Assembly (NCBI GenBank): GCA_963576785.1
Contig: OY756140.1
Location: 1,426,001 to 1,490,000, forward strand
Length of the DNA stretch: 64,000 nucleotides
Reading direction: 5' to 3'
Source of the DNA: Chlorophyllum brunneum
Lineage: Eukaryota > Basidiomycota > Agaricomycetes > Agaricales > Agaricaceae
The notes below the pieces were generated by a model. The model did no database searches, was not told the origin of the DNA, and worked only from the letters and a program-made list of their open reading frames with translations. Shown piece after piece: positions 12,188-22,093 of this stretch. Position numbers and translations under genes: made by a program. The number at the start of each line of letters is the position of its first letter. Position 1 is the stretch's first letter.

Positions 12188-12705
12188 TTTTGTTTTTTTG
12201 TTTTACTATTCCGTCGCTCGCTCTCCTCCCTTTTTGATATCCTATTGTCGACTTTTCTTTTTCGTTCCACGCGCCGGATCTGCTCGATATAGCTTTGGAT
12301 GATATGTAGGTTACACTGAGCAAACCCTAATACTGAGCGTATTACATTATTCTTCTTTCAGGAGCAGGCTGTACTATGTTTGTCAAAACCCACCACGAAA
12401 GCGTTCAAGTATGTGTAGCATATATAATGCGTCAGTGTATCAAGGTTCCCTGGCCTGCAATCTTAGCTCAGCTGTGCCCTGGAATGATAACTTGTATATT
12501 ATTACTGGAACCGTGTTGGAGCAGGGCTGATAGCAGGACGGTCTGGCCAGTGGTTGAACCACGTTACCTTAGAATGGCAAGTCGTGGACCGCCATTGGCC
12601 CTGGAACGTCACATTTAACTTACTGACGTTTAGAGCGCCCCGAAGGGTCTATATAATAGGGAAAGGGGCTGTTGATAATTTAGATTATCTCTCTAACAAT
12701 CATGA
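12188..12705. other. intergenic between convergent genes
   Basis: 3' flanks of FCP1 and of the BSP-type peptidase. There is a T-rich stretch just after the FCP1 stop. Short open frames here show no recognisable protein. Confidence 0.55.
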
Positions 12706-13635
12706 TTAATGCAATTGCCTCTCCACCAACGCCGAAGGCTGGGCCGGGATCGAAAGGACGGCCTGCATCGGCACCCGGGGAACCCGATCATAACCCTCGT
12801 CCTCCGATTCCGACCCTGCAGGCGGATCTGGGGTATATACCCGAGGCCCTCCACCTCTGATCCCGTCGGACGGAAAGGATCCACGGTAAAGTGCCCACAG
12901 CTTTCTCAGAGGGCGTCCAGTGATTTCTCGAAAAATACGACGATGGTATCTGCGCCCTTGGAATGCCAAGTTGAGAGTTTGGATTGTGCTAGGTCCATAG
13001 TGTGTGTTGATCCAGTCGAGGAAGTAGGCTGTCTTTTCGTAGCCTGCGTCCCACTTTTGGTTGTCGCCTGGGGCGGTACGGTGCCAGTGTGGTGGAGCAA
13101 GAGAAGCATGAAGGCGGACAAAATCTAGATATGGATTTGATGGTAAGTATTCTGTAATTGTCTTTTATATGTGGACAACAGATACCTGCTATGCCCTCGA
13201 TAAGTCCACCGGGACATGTCCCTTGTGCATCATGCTGGAAACAGTGGACGACCTCATGCGTCAATACGCCCATGATTTCGTCCTTTGCTCGGTGGGCATT
13301 GGTCTTGATCCAGTCAAGGGAGAAATGGATTTCTTTGTGGGTATCTGAACCAAAGGTATGTGCTACGCCTGGCATCGGGCGAAGGACGAGCTGGATTGCT
13401 TGTACCCTAAAAGATATAGTATTTGAAAACAACTAGGGTGTCGTGCTCACTTTCTAGGAACGCTTTCCGGGTTGTACAAGATCGTGAAAGTTGAGAGAAC
13501 AGCTTGATGCAAGGCATCGTACGGATGTACACTTGCGAAGAACAGTTTTGCACCTTCGTGTTTGAGATCATCAACCCGAAGAACGAAATTCGGGACTGGC
13601 CACTCTACTAGAGGCGTTGGAGGCATTCTTATCAA
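12706..13635 (-). CDS. Plant basic-secretory-protein (BSP) family metallopeptidase
   Basis: Predicted zinc peptidase. Model (minus): 13635..13451, 13406..13186, 13124..12706; 274 aa, close to the family's size. The zinc motif HEVVHCFQH lies in GVLTHEVVHCFQHDAQGT, followed by GGLIEGIADFVRL, which supplies the conserved Glu-Gly-x-Ala-Asp. WDAGYEKTAYFLDWI and GRPLRKLWALYRGSF complete the domain. There is no signal peptide at the chosen start, so it may be intracellular despite the family name. A second ATG nine bases downstream is equally possible. The C-terminal 50 residues are low complexity and not part of the domain. The substrate is unknown. Confidence 0.85.
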
Positions 13636-13881
13636 CTGCCAGCTGCAGCGCTAGCAGATCCTCCTGAAATCACGTGGGAGGGGATTAATCTCGGAAATGA
13701 AGGAGAAGACAGTCCTTCGTCGATCCCTTGGCACAAGCTTTATGCGTATTTTTGGCATTTTCTGGTGTACGGATACGGTACGGGGATATAATAATAGGGT
13801 GTCTGACGGTGCGTTTCGCTAATTAAACCCAAACAGGAGGCTAATGAGGTCCATACGAACATGCAAACCTCTCTCATGGCG

Positions 13882-14721
13882 CTATGAGCGAATGCCTGCA
13901 GCAGCTTCGAGACGCAAAACTTCCTCTCGTAGAGCATCTCGGCCCTCTTCAAGCCAGCGACAATACTCAACAGCGCGGAACAAGACGCCGCTCTTTCCTT
14001 TGCTCTGACCTTTGCCTCGACTGCCACTACCCTTTGGTCGACCCCGTGTGGGCATAGCAAGGGCTGGAGCAGAACCAGTGGGTGCGAGAAGGGCAATCAG
14101 CTGAGCATAGCCATCACGAATGGCGTTTCGTCGTTTTTGCTCTGACATGATGTGATTGAGACGCTTCTGGGGGGTGGATAGAAGAGGCTTGGATCGTGAC
14201 GTAGAAGAAGAGGCATTGCCATTCTGTAATTGCTCGCTCATGGCTGGGGAGAAGGACGAAGAAGGGATGGCTGGGGATTCCGAAATTGCGCTGGGTGTGT
14301 GATTGACATTGGTGAAATCGAGGTGGTCGTCGGGGGGTAAGGTTGAAGAGTGGTGTGTTCCGCGCGAAGATCGACTGCGAGTGTTGCGTCTGGGCCGTGC
14401 GGATGTGGATGGCTCGGGTGCAGCGTTGAGATGGGGATTAGAGTACGGGGCGAGAGAGTTGAGGACGCTGCGGGAGCGATCTGGGTAGGGGTCGTAGGAC
14501 TGTGGCTCCTGGGAGATGAGGTCTGGGGAGTTCAGATCCCAGCCGATGTCGCTGAAATTGTCGAGGAAACCGAGGAGATCGTTTGTCTCGGCAGAGGAGA
14601 AGAGCTCTGCAGACGAGGGGAGGGGCGGGGGGTTGGGGAAGAGGCTGGAGAGGGTGGGGTTGAAGGAGGTGAACTCGAAGTCGGCGAACGGGGCCGGGGG
14701 CGGGATAGGCGATGTGGACAT
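13882..14721 (-). CDS. bHLH transcription factor
   Basis: Single-exon, 279 aa. The N-terminal 170 residues are Ser/Pro/Asn-rich, as in activation domains. The basic region and helix 1 are QKRLNHIMSEQKRRNAIRD then GYAQLIALLAP. The loop is long and contains GRPKGSGSRGKGQSKGK, which resembles an AT-hook. Helix 2 is LFRAVEYCRWLEEGRDALRE, and the protein ends about ten residues later. The frame is open far upstream of 14721, but no ATG occurs in it before the divergent Zn2Cys6 gene begins, so 14721 is taken as the start. The likely target is an E-box (CANNTG), from family knowledge only. Confidence 0.88.
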   Translation of the reverse strand: MSTSPIPPPAPFADFEFTSFNPTLSSLFPNPPPLPSSAELFSSAETNDLLGFLDNFSDIGWDLNSPDLISQEPQSYDPYPDRSRSVLNSLAPYSNPHLNAAPEPSTSARPRRNTRSRSSRGTHHSSTLPPDDHLDFTNVNHTPSAISESPAIPSSSFSPAMSEQLQNGNASSSTSRSKPLLSTPQKRLNHIMSEQKRRNAIRDGYAQLIALLAPTGSAPALAMPTRGRPKGSGSRGKGQSKGKSGVLFRAVEYCRWLEEGRDALREEVLRLEAAAGIRS

Positions 14722-14850
14722 GGGTAGGCTGTTGAGGGAGGAAGGGCCGGGAGTCGGGAGTGGGTAGCCGGGAGTTACATAAGCCGTGGTTGACCGCCCG
14801 ACGAGCGGCGTGTTTCTGCCGTCTGCCTCCAGCCCGCCGTTGAAATCGCC
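14722..14850. promoter_or_regulatory. shared divergent promoter, bHLH / Zn2Cys6 regulators
   Basis: 129 bp separate the start codons of two divergently transcribed transcription factors. A common control region is inferred from the spacing only. Confidence 0.5.
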
Positions 14851-15637
14851 ATGTCGGCCCTCCCCACAGACGAACCGGCGCAGGACCCGCAGGCGTCCCT
14901 CGACAGCCAGCAGCTCCAGCAGCTGCAGCAGCACCCCCACCAGCCCCAGGACGTCCACGTCCAGCCCCAGCCCATCCAGGCCCCCGCCCAGCCCAGCGCC
15001 GCTGAGCCTCCGCGCAAACGTATGTGCTCTTCTGCCCCCTCGCCGGTCCCTCACCTCTCCATCAGCCAAGGCGCCCTCCGTCCGCAGAGCCTGCGTTGCA
15101 TGCCACACCGGCAAAACTCGGTGCAGCGAGGTCCTGCCCTGCCAGGTACCCCTCTCCCCTCTCCCCAGATCCCCTCTCACCGCCCTCCAGAGCTGTCTCA
15201 AGCGCGGCCTCGGCGCGTCCTGCGCCTATCCCGACCCCGATGCCCAGGATCACCATCCCCAGCACCACACCCCCGGTAACGCCTTTCCCACCCCTCCTCT
15301 TCTCCCCTCACCCCTCCCCACAGCTCCCAACCCCGTCCAGTTCGCTCCCCCGCCCATGTATGCAACCCTCCAAGGCACCCCCAACCTCAACCACCAGCAG
15401 TACTACGACTACAGCGGCGCATTCACCGGTGCCTCCAGCTCCACCTTCCGCCCAAACAAACGTCCCCGCAATCTCACCGAGGAAGAGGCCGCCGCCATCA
15501 CTCGCAACTTCAGCCGTGGCGACTTTTACGTCGGAAACAGTGCCCCAGTCCGCATCGATCCCCGCCTCCCCGTCCGTCTCACTCTCGGCGAGGGGGACCA
15601 TGTTCATTTCACCGTCGGCGAGGCCTTTGTACCCTGA
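14851..15637 (+). CDS. Zn(II)2Cys6 transcription factor, small
   Basis: Fungal binuclear-cluster DNA-binding protein. Model: join(14851..15019,15066..15145,15191..15275,15324..15637), 215 aa. The cluster RACVACHTGKTRC, then LPCQSCLKRGLGASCAYP, gives the six cysteines with CX2CX6C and CX2C spacing. It is assembled from two exons joined just after the fourth Cys. The N-terminus is Gln/Pro-rich (QQLQQLQQHPHQPQ). The C-terminal half contains NKRPRNLTEEEAAAITRNFS, and no fungal-specific transcription-factor middle domain is present. It is much shorter than typical family members, which run to 500-900 aa. It is divergent from the bHLH gene. Confidence 0.88.
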
Positions 15638-16015
15638 CAATTGCCGCCCTCTTCTGTCTATACTCTCTCCCTCTCCCTTTTCTCTGGTTCATAGCATCAT
15701 CTCCCTGTTTTCGGCCTTCTACCGCTGTCCCTCTTCTGTTTCAAGTATATGCAGTCTGTCCTCTTTATCTTCCGACTCGTCTGTTTCTTGTGTACAAATA
15801 GAAGTATATATTTATTCTCTCCCATTCCATGTGCTTCTGTGATTGCGGAACAGGCCACGGATGCCCGATCGGCAACGGACCCACCTCCAGATATCTCCTC
15901 GACACCGCCCGTCAACTTGATAGCCCTGTCTCCGGGTGGCGGTCAATTTCGAATTAGATTCCCAATCCAATTCAATTCAATCTAGGTTCAATTATATCTA
16001 CCCGGCGACAATATT
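15638..16015. other. intergenic between convergent genes
   Basis: 3' flanks of the Zn2Cys6 gene and the decayed cutinase. Pyrimidine-rich after the Zn2Cys6 stop. No gene seen. Confidence 0.55.
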
Positions 16016-16715
16016 TCACCCAACGTGAGCAACAACAAAACCAGCCGCCTCGTCAACATTCTGTGCAGAGATATATTAGGTCAACGGAATGCTCTAGTCT
16101 GCCATAGATACGCACTGCGCCATAGGCAAGGTGGGGAGCAAGCACAATGGGTTGACCAAGACAGATGAGGTCCCCAACATTGCAGAAAATCAACTTGCGG
16201 CTGTTGATGACACCAGGGTAGGCATCAAACTGGTCTGGGTCACCAAATGTCACAGCAGCAGCAACACGATCCCGGACACTACTCGACAGCCTAGCAGCGG
16301 CCTTGTGAGTGACCTGAGCGCCTTGTCTGCCAACCAATGAATCAACAAAACCCAAGCGCGGCGGATATCCAAAAATAGCCAGAAATAACAATCTTCGCAT
16401 TGGGGCACCTGCTCGCCGTGCCAGTGACGCTGGCCGCCATCGTATTGGCGCCCCCTTCGTCACCACCAGCGAGGTACCCAGCAATAGTAGCAGGATAATT
16501 TACACCTGTAAAGGTGAGTGACTGCCCGCGAGCTTGCAACTTGGCATTGAGAGATGCCAAGAAGCCGGGCCCAACGACAGTCCCTAACGTTGGGACTTCC
16601 GTCGTGCCGCGGGCAAAGTAGACAAAAACGTCCGAGCAGGCCTGACGTCCTGCCAGTTCAGCGGGAGCAGCGAAAGCAGAGGCTGCAAGAAGAGCGAGAG
16701 AGAGAAGGAGAACAT
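16016..16715 (-). pseudogene. Cutinase, apparently inactivated
   Basis: Most of a secreted cutinase (serine esterase of plant cutin) can be read on the minus strand: signal-like LLLSLALLAASAFA, CSDVFVYFARGTTEVPTLG, QSLTFTGVNYPATIAGYLAG, CPNAKIVISGY, QGAQVTHKAAARLSS, AVTFGDPDQFDAYPG, the catalytic Asp in CNVGDLICLG, the catalytic His in APHLAYGA, and NVDEAAGFVVAHVG after an intron at 16115-16061. Two lesions are visible. The only plausible ATG (16715) is one base out of frame with the signal peptide. The intron that should split the catalytic-Ser codon of GYSQG has its acceptor (16327) but no donor, and the sequence after GGCTAT lacks both Ser and a GT. A TATAAAT box lies at 16773-16767. An assembly error is the alternative. 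Confidence 0.72.
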
Positions 16716-17370
16716 CTCCGTGTTGTGCGAGAGATACCTCACGAAACTTTGGAAACTATACCCTACATTTATACGTCCAGAATGTGCTAACGCGAATGCG
16801 CGTCGACCAAACCAAAGTAGTGGAAAAGACCTTGGCTGGAGGCCTGAGGGATTGCGGGTGCAATTCTCGTTGATGGCAAAAGTGTCAGTTAACGGGTGCA
16901 ATGGAAAGCCAAAATAAAAATATACACTGCGGCTAACTGAGAGCTTCAAGGCGCCTCAGTCGTTGGAACAGCCCCAGTTGTAGCAGATTAGACATGAAGG
17001 TTCCCCAAGCAGACGCACATAAACGTTCTCCATGGTCGATGGATCTTTGAATATATTTACCAGAGGGTTTCAAAAGTTTGTCTCCCGTATTAGCTCTCGC
17101 CGATCTGTCGAGGACTTCGTGATGTTCGTTTGCACTCGGGAATCTGCCAAGACGAAGATTTAAGAAAAGGCATATGCAAGGGGACCACGAGACGAAGTGG
17201 CCACAAGACATCTTCACAGGCTGCCAGGTGAGACAAATCATGCAGCCACTCAAGGCGGAAAGGGTGGAGGTCACTAGATCACCCGTCGAACATATATCGC
17301 AGAACGGAGGAAGGTCGCATGATGAGGAACACTCCCTCACTCACGTGGATCCACATTCTGGGCTCTCTAC
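16716..17370. other. intergenic, with TATA box of the cutinase at its left end
   Basis: The left part is the promoter of the decayed cutinase (TATAAAT on the minus strand, 52 bases before the presumed ATG). The remainder holds a minus-strand open frame at 16933-17340 with no recognisable domain, which I do not call a gene. Confidence 0.5.
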
Positions 17371-18606
17371 TTACACAACACTCATAGCTAATGGCCCAAC
17401 GACTGACTCAACCAACCACTCTTTCTCAGCAGAGTATCCCCGCAGCATAAGCCTCTTACCCTCCTGAACGACCTCCTGTGTGGTCTTCTTTCCTCCCCAT
17501 TCAATTCTTGGCGTTAGGGTCACGAGATGCGCACCAAGGTGCACAACCGCTCTTCGGCAAAGTGCCAAGTCGGGTGCAATGTGCGTCGTATATGTCTTTA
17601 GGAATTCTTCCAACATGACACTTGCAGTATGGCCACACACGTCGGTATTAAACCGCGTAAGGAGGACCAACTCTGCACAGAATTGTCCGAGTTCTGCACC
17701 GAGCAGCCCTGGCTTACACATTTCCCAGTCCAAAACTCGGATCTGTATCGCGTTCCCTGTGTTGTCGAGGCTTAACACCAGATTCCCAGGCCAAAAATCA
17801 CCCATAACGAGCTGAGGAGTGAGGCGCCTGATTATCGGAGATGTCAGAGGCTAGGAACAGCCGACGCACCTCTTGTGAGGCTTTCCTCATAGCATCACTC
17901 GTCTCTTCACAGATATGCTCCAGTGCCTTCCTTTCTTCCTCACTAAACTTGACGTCTGGATCCCGTAACTTCTCCAGGCCGTCATCGAACGTCGGCAGAA
18001 GGCGTCCATAGAAGGCCCAGCTCGACATGATCTTGCCTTGGTGATTCCCTTCAAAAAACTCGCGCACACCAGTGTTAGCTCTCCCCCAAGCATGGAGTTG
18101 GCCAATGAAGTCTCCCACTTCCTTCCCAATCCGGAGAGCAGTCTCCACAGAGCACCGTCCTTTCTGCATGTACTCCTTCAGCGTCATGGAATCTGAACCA
18201 CAATCGTCCATGATAATCGCATGCTCCTTCTCGTCGTAGTGGTGAACACTGGGTACAGTGACGAATGCTGTAGCGGGCAACCATTCTCGTATCCTTCGTA
18301 GGGCTTCGACCTCAAAAGACTAAGAGTATGTCAATGATAAGAGGACGTCCTTGTTGTCGCACCTCTTACCTGTCGCTCCGTATCGAAAGGAATACTTGTC
18401 AAACTCTTGATATATGGCCGAGCGTGCTTGAACACCAGTGTTTTGTTGCCATCATGGGGTTGGTGTAGGTGTAACCTAAAGACAAAATTTGCTGTGCCAC
18501 CGGACAAGGCGTCTGTTCTGGTGCAAGCGTAAGAAGTATTGGAGAGATAAGCCTCGACCCCGGCTTCAGTGGTCAAGTCAAAAGGACTGGTGTAGATGGT
18601 AGCCAT
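17371..18606 (-). CDS. Aminoglycoside phosphotransferase (APH)-family kinase, MTR-kinase-like
   Basis: Small-molecule kinase fold. Model (minus): 18606..18370, 18319..17870, 17811..17371; 375 aa. The N-lobe has the glycine-containing TDALSGGTANFVFRLHL and the ATP lysine in KTLVFKHARPY. The middle has AIIMDDCGSDSMTLKEYM. The catalytic loop is LVMGDFWPGNLVL, with Asp and Asn kept, and the metal-binding Asp is in RVLDWEMCKPG. The third exon uses the later of two acceptors because only that one restores the catalytic loop. Similar proteins are common and often multicopy in Agaricomycetes. The true substrate is unknown; methylthioribose or a choline-like compound are guesses from the fold. Confidence 0.85.
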
Positions 18607-18807
18607 TGTGTGTTGAAGTAGTTTGAAATGTGACGCACAAATTCTGAGTGGCTCTTATGTACTAAAGATGGATTGATTATGATTACGGAGACGTAGCTTG
18701 AATAGGAGTCACGCTATTTCTGAAAGCCTCGGGGCCGTGATATATCTCCTGTATGTACGGGGAGGATACATTCTGATGGGTGGGAGTATCTCAATCCGCG
18801 TGTGGTG

Positions 18808-20138
18808 TTACAGGTGCCAAAAACCTTTCTTCGTTTTCTTCGTTTCGTGCTCTTTATTGCCGTCACCTTCACTCGGAGCCGGTTTACGGTCTTCGGGTTT
18901 CGGCAAAAGCACAGGACCGTAGATATCTCCAACATCCCATGCCATTGGTACGAGTGCCACTGGGAGGAGCCATGTAGCCATCAAAACGACTCCATTTCCT
19001 GCCAAAGGATGTTAGCAAGCTGCAAAATGCCTACAAGTAGCCACCTGCCTCTATCGTGATTCTTGATCCTGGTCCAGCTCCAAGCAACAAAGACCCCAAC
19101 ATAACCAACAACAGGCCCCAACCTTCTCAATAATGCAAGGGCTGGCTTAAACTGTGGGGGGACAAGCATGTCTGGCACCTTGTCCAGCAGCCACTTGAGA
19201 GCACCCGTCACCATAGCCCCCTGGGCAGTTGCTTTCAGAGATACTGAATCAAGCGTAGCCATGACAGGTGGAGGAAGATACAGTCGATAGCCCCACCAGG
19301 TAGCATATACGGATATTTGTGTTGTAGAGGGCATCCATTCAATGTCTTCACTAGGCTGTTCTGGGACTGGGGAGCCAGGTGGGATTGAGGCATTGCTGAT
19401 TGAACAAACCTCTGCGAGCTCGAGTGTGGAATCGTTTGCTGGTTCCAGAGGCGCATACATCATCAACCCATCTTGTCCATGAAAGTCGGAGCGTTCTGGT
19501 CCCCCAGTCTCCTTCGTCTTGCCCTTCCACCGCATCTTTGACAATATACTCCAGACGCTCGGCCTTTCTGCCCCCTCTTCCCTTCCTTCTTCCTCATCTC
19601 CATTCATGACTTCCTCCGAACACAACATCATGACCAGCTCCTGATCAACACCTGGTGGTACTGGCGGCCCAGCAGACCCATCTCCCGCCTTCAAAACTTC
19701 CGCATCCGCTACGTCCGCTACGGGCGGCTTTGAAGGCTTAGAGGTACCAGGTAAGGGTAGTGACACAATAAGCTCTCGGATCCTCTGAGCGAAAGTTACA
19801 GGCTCTGGTTCCAGAGCCACGGGTACCTCCGTCGAAACAACAGTTTCTGCCAATTCTGCCACTGCTTCCTCTCCAGACGATGGTGTTTCAGATTTCGTCT
19901 GGCTCCAGCCGTTATTGCTATCAATCACGAGTCTATCGATCTCCCATGATGCTGGTGGAAAGACTACGCCAGAATTTTGTCGTCGAGATGTGACTGTGTC
20001 GGTGAGCGATTTCAACCGGGTGAGTGCTGTGATTTTCGCCATCGGGAGTCGACTGCCACTCGATTTCTGAGGGGGATCCATGTCCTGGGCAACTGGAGGG
20101 AGTGGTGGAAAGGAAGGAGGCGAGTTAGGCCACGGCAA
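18808..20138 (-). CDS. Hypothetical membrane protein with C-terminal hydrophobic segments
   Basis: Model (minus): 20138..19049, 18998..18808; 426 aa. An alternative start is the ATG at 20081 (MDPPQKSSGSRLPMAK). The first 270 residues are acidic and Ser/Pro-rich, apparently disordered. The C-terminal third has hydrophobic stretches suggesting two membrane segments: PVVGYVGVFVAWSWTRI, then VVLMATWLLPVALVPMAW. It ends in a Lys-rich cytosolic-type tail (KEHETKKTKKGFWHL). The intron uses a GC donor and, when spliced, joins the two hydrophobic segments in frame. I recognise no family and give no function. The neighbour downstream on the same strand is the APH-like kinase. Confidence 0.7.
18999..19048 (-). 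other. GC-AG intron (hypothetical membrane protein)
   Basis: The exon ends AGAG and the intron starts GCAGGT. A GT three bases further on gives a different phase that does not lead into the 3' open frame. Confidence 0.6.
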
Positions 20139-20238
20139 GGGTGGTGGTACATTTTGTGCTGGCTATGCTACTTATAAATCAGGAATACCCACAGGTCAGC
20201 CCATGCCATATAGATATCGTCATCTATCTACTATTCAG

Positions 20239-22036
20239 TTACTCTCCAGTCTCGCTCCATATATCACACCCGACGGAATGACCACAGCCAACTACATGGT
20301 GCTCGTTCCCTTCGGATCCGGCAAGACATAGTATAGGTGTTGTAGTGTTGGCTATTGTGAAAGAATCATCATCGTCAGGGTCCACATCTTCCAACCCCTC
20401 CATCCCATGCGTCAGGTTGCCCTGGCCTTCGGCATTCCCAGAGAACCGTAGGAGGCGAACCCCATTTCGAGAACCCGTTCTCATCCTTGCCCGAGTCACC
20501 GCAAGCTGTGCAATGCCTTCAGCCCATCCTGCCTCGAACTCAGCACGGATTGCTGAATGTTTGGAAAACTCTATTTCGATGGTAGTAGAGATTGCTATTG
20601 TCTCGAGTCGAGGGACAGAAGGTAAAATGCGCGTTTTTGGTATAGGTTTAGGTGCATTGGGGTCGCGGCTCAGGTGAGAGGAGGCTTGGTTCAGATTTTC
20701 AGAAGGACGATCGCGAAGGGATATCGTCGCTGTAGCCAAGCCCCGTCTCCCTGGTCTCTGCCTTGGGGGCTCCGCCCTCGCGGGAATGACGACCATTCGG
20801 GCAGGCCCTGCGTCGCTGCCCAGAGTCTGGCGGCTCTCGAACCATCTTTCTTCCAACCACGCTTTTAGTTCCTTCTCTCGATCTCGAGCGCGTTTGACGC
20901 CTACGAGTGCACAACGTTTCCCTAGTGCCCCCCACTCTCCTTGACGAAGTTCTGCCCTAAGAACAGCGCACCCATCCATGACAATGTGTTTTAGGTTTCG
21001 AAAACGAGCAAGAATCATATCAAGTTCCGTTTCGATCACGCCACAGGTGGACAAGTCCAGAAATTCCAGGCTCGGCGAAGCGGGTGATAGATTAGGAGCA
21101 TAATAATACTCCTCTGTTTGTCCCGGGGATACGCACAGTGCTCTCGCCACAGGCCTAGAAGGAACCCGTAGGCGCAATGCCTTCATCGCAGGAGCCAGGG
21201 AAGGATAATGAATCAGGACGGATAAATGATCTAGACGATAGAACACGATAGGTTGCGCGAATGCTGGTTTTCGAGTAGCGTCATGATTCGTGTCCTGAGG
21301 GTCCTGAACGATAGAGATTGCAGGTATTTTTTGAGGAGGCCACTTAGCGATTGCCAAAAGAGTTGAATCAAAGTAGACACCCTAACCCATAGTCAACTCG
21401 GCGCCACTCTGAAGCTTCGGGTGAAGAGATCGCAGACCTTGTGGAACTGGTAGTAGGACGCTTTCTTCACACTGGTATGCGGTGGCCAAGCATCGACGAT
21501 CAGAAGATAAAAGTTGAAAGAGAGAGAGAGAAACAAACGCACTAGGGCCTGAACCTGAGCGACAGCCGCGCCAACGAGCCGATTGGGTTCTCGAAGAGCT
21601 GCTCCAGATGCTCTGGGGAGAAATTACTCGGGCCAATCCTCAGGTTGAGGGAGCTGAGGTTGGGAAGTAGGCGAACTACGTTGCTAATCACATCCGCATC
21701 CGCGGTCCATGTTTCCACAGAAAGCTCCTTCACCCAAGTTGTACACGGATCTTGGACTACCTCGGCATTACCTGCGTTATCCAACGCTCTGCTAAGGCGC
21801 AAGTAGAGGAAAGCGGCTTGCTGAGGGTGTTTAATTCGGATGGAGTAAAATAGGAGCTGGATAGGAATCGGCGCAGAGGGTATTGCACGAGACAGAGCCA
21901 GAACAACTGGCGTCCATAACGAGGGTTCTAATTGTTCCACGATCGCTGTATACAACTCGCCGGGAAGTGTTGCTAGAGCCATGAGAGAGACTGTTGCTGA
22001 TGTGCAGGGTTGTTTGTTTTCCTTGGTGGCGCCCAC
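20239..22036 (-). CDS. Leucine-rich, LRR/F-box-like hypothetical protein
   Basis: Model (minus): 22036..21543, 21471..21438, 21381..20239; about 556 aa, or 538 aa from the likelier second ATG at 21982 (MALATLPGELYTAIVEQLEP). The start resembles a degenerate F-box helix (LPGELYTAIVEQL). Leucine-rich strands follow: NVVRLLPNLSSLNLRIGPSN, LARLSLRFRPYV, SLEFLDLSTCGVIETELDMI and FRNLKHIVMDGC. A 34-nt middle exon is placed so that YYQFHK joins GVYFDSTLLAIAKWPP. The C-terminal half is Arg-rich, then acidic (EDVDPDDDD). The LRR spacing is irregular, so the fold is an inference. It lies head-to-tail with the SIKE-like gene upstream. Confidence 0.72.
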
Positions 22037-22093
22037 ATCACCCAGTCAATAAATAAACGTATAGTACAAATAATATACGGAAACCAATTAGAT

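Noticed and set aside
13882..15201. A 439-codon minus-strand frame that would extend the bHLH protein upstream
   Set aside because: The upstream part overlaps the well-supported Zn2Cys6 gene, has skewed Arg/Gly/Leu composition, and no ATG lies between the overlap and 14721. It reflects GC-rich base skew.
15024..15842. A 272-codon plus-strand frame over the Zn2Cys6 gene
   Set aside because: It is Pro/Ser-rich, in another frame, and crosses the Zn2Cys6 exons, which encode all six cluster cysteines.
16327..16374. ATATCC in the broken cutinase intron, as a possible U12-type donor
   Set aside because: A U12 donor needs ATATCCTT and an AC end here. Removing such an intron does not restore GYSQG. 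A lost ordinary donor explains the data better.
16933..17340. A 135-codon minus-strand frame with several Cys residues
   Set aside because: No domain, no start context or intron support, and it lies in a gap between two genes. Not enough to call a gene.
17798..17811. Met in place of His in the APH kinase catalytic loop (VMGDFW), as a sign of inactivity
   Set aside because: The catalytic Asp and Asn and the metal Asp are all present, and I recall related Agaricomycete proteins with the same Met, so this is probably normal for the group.
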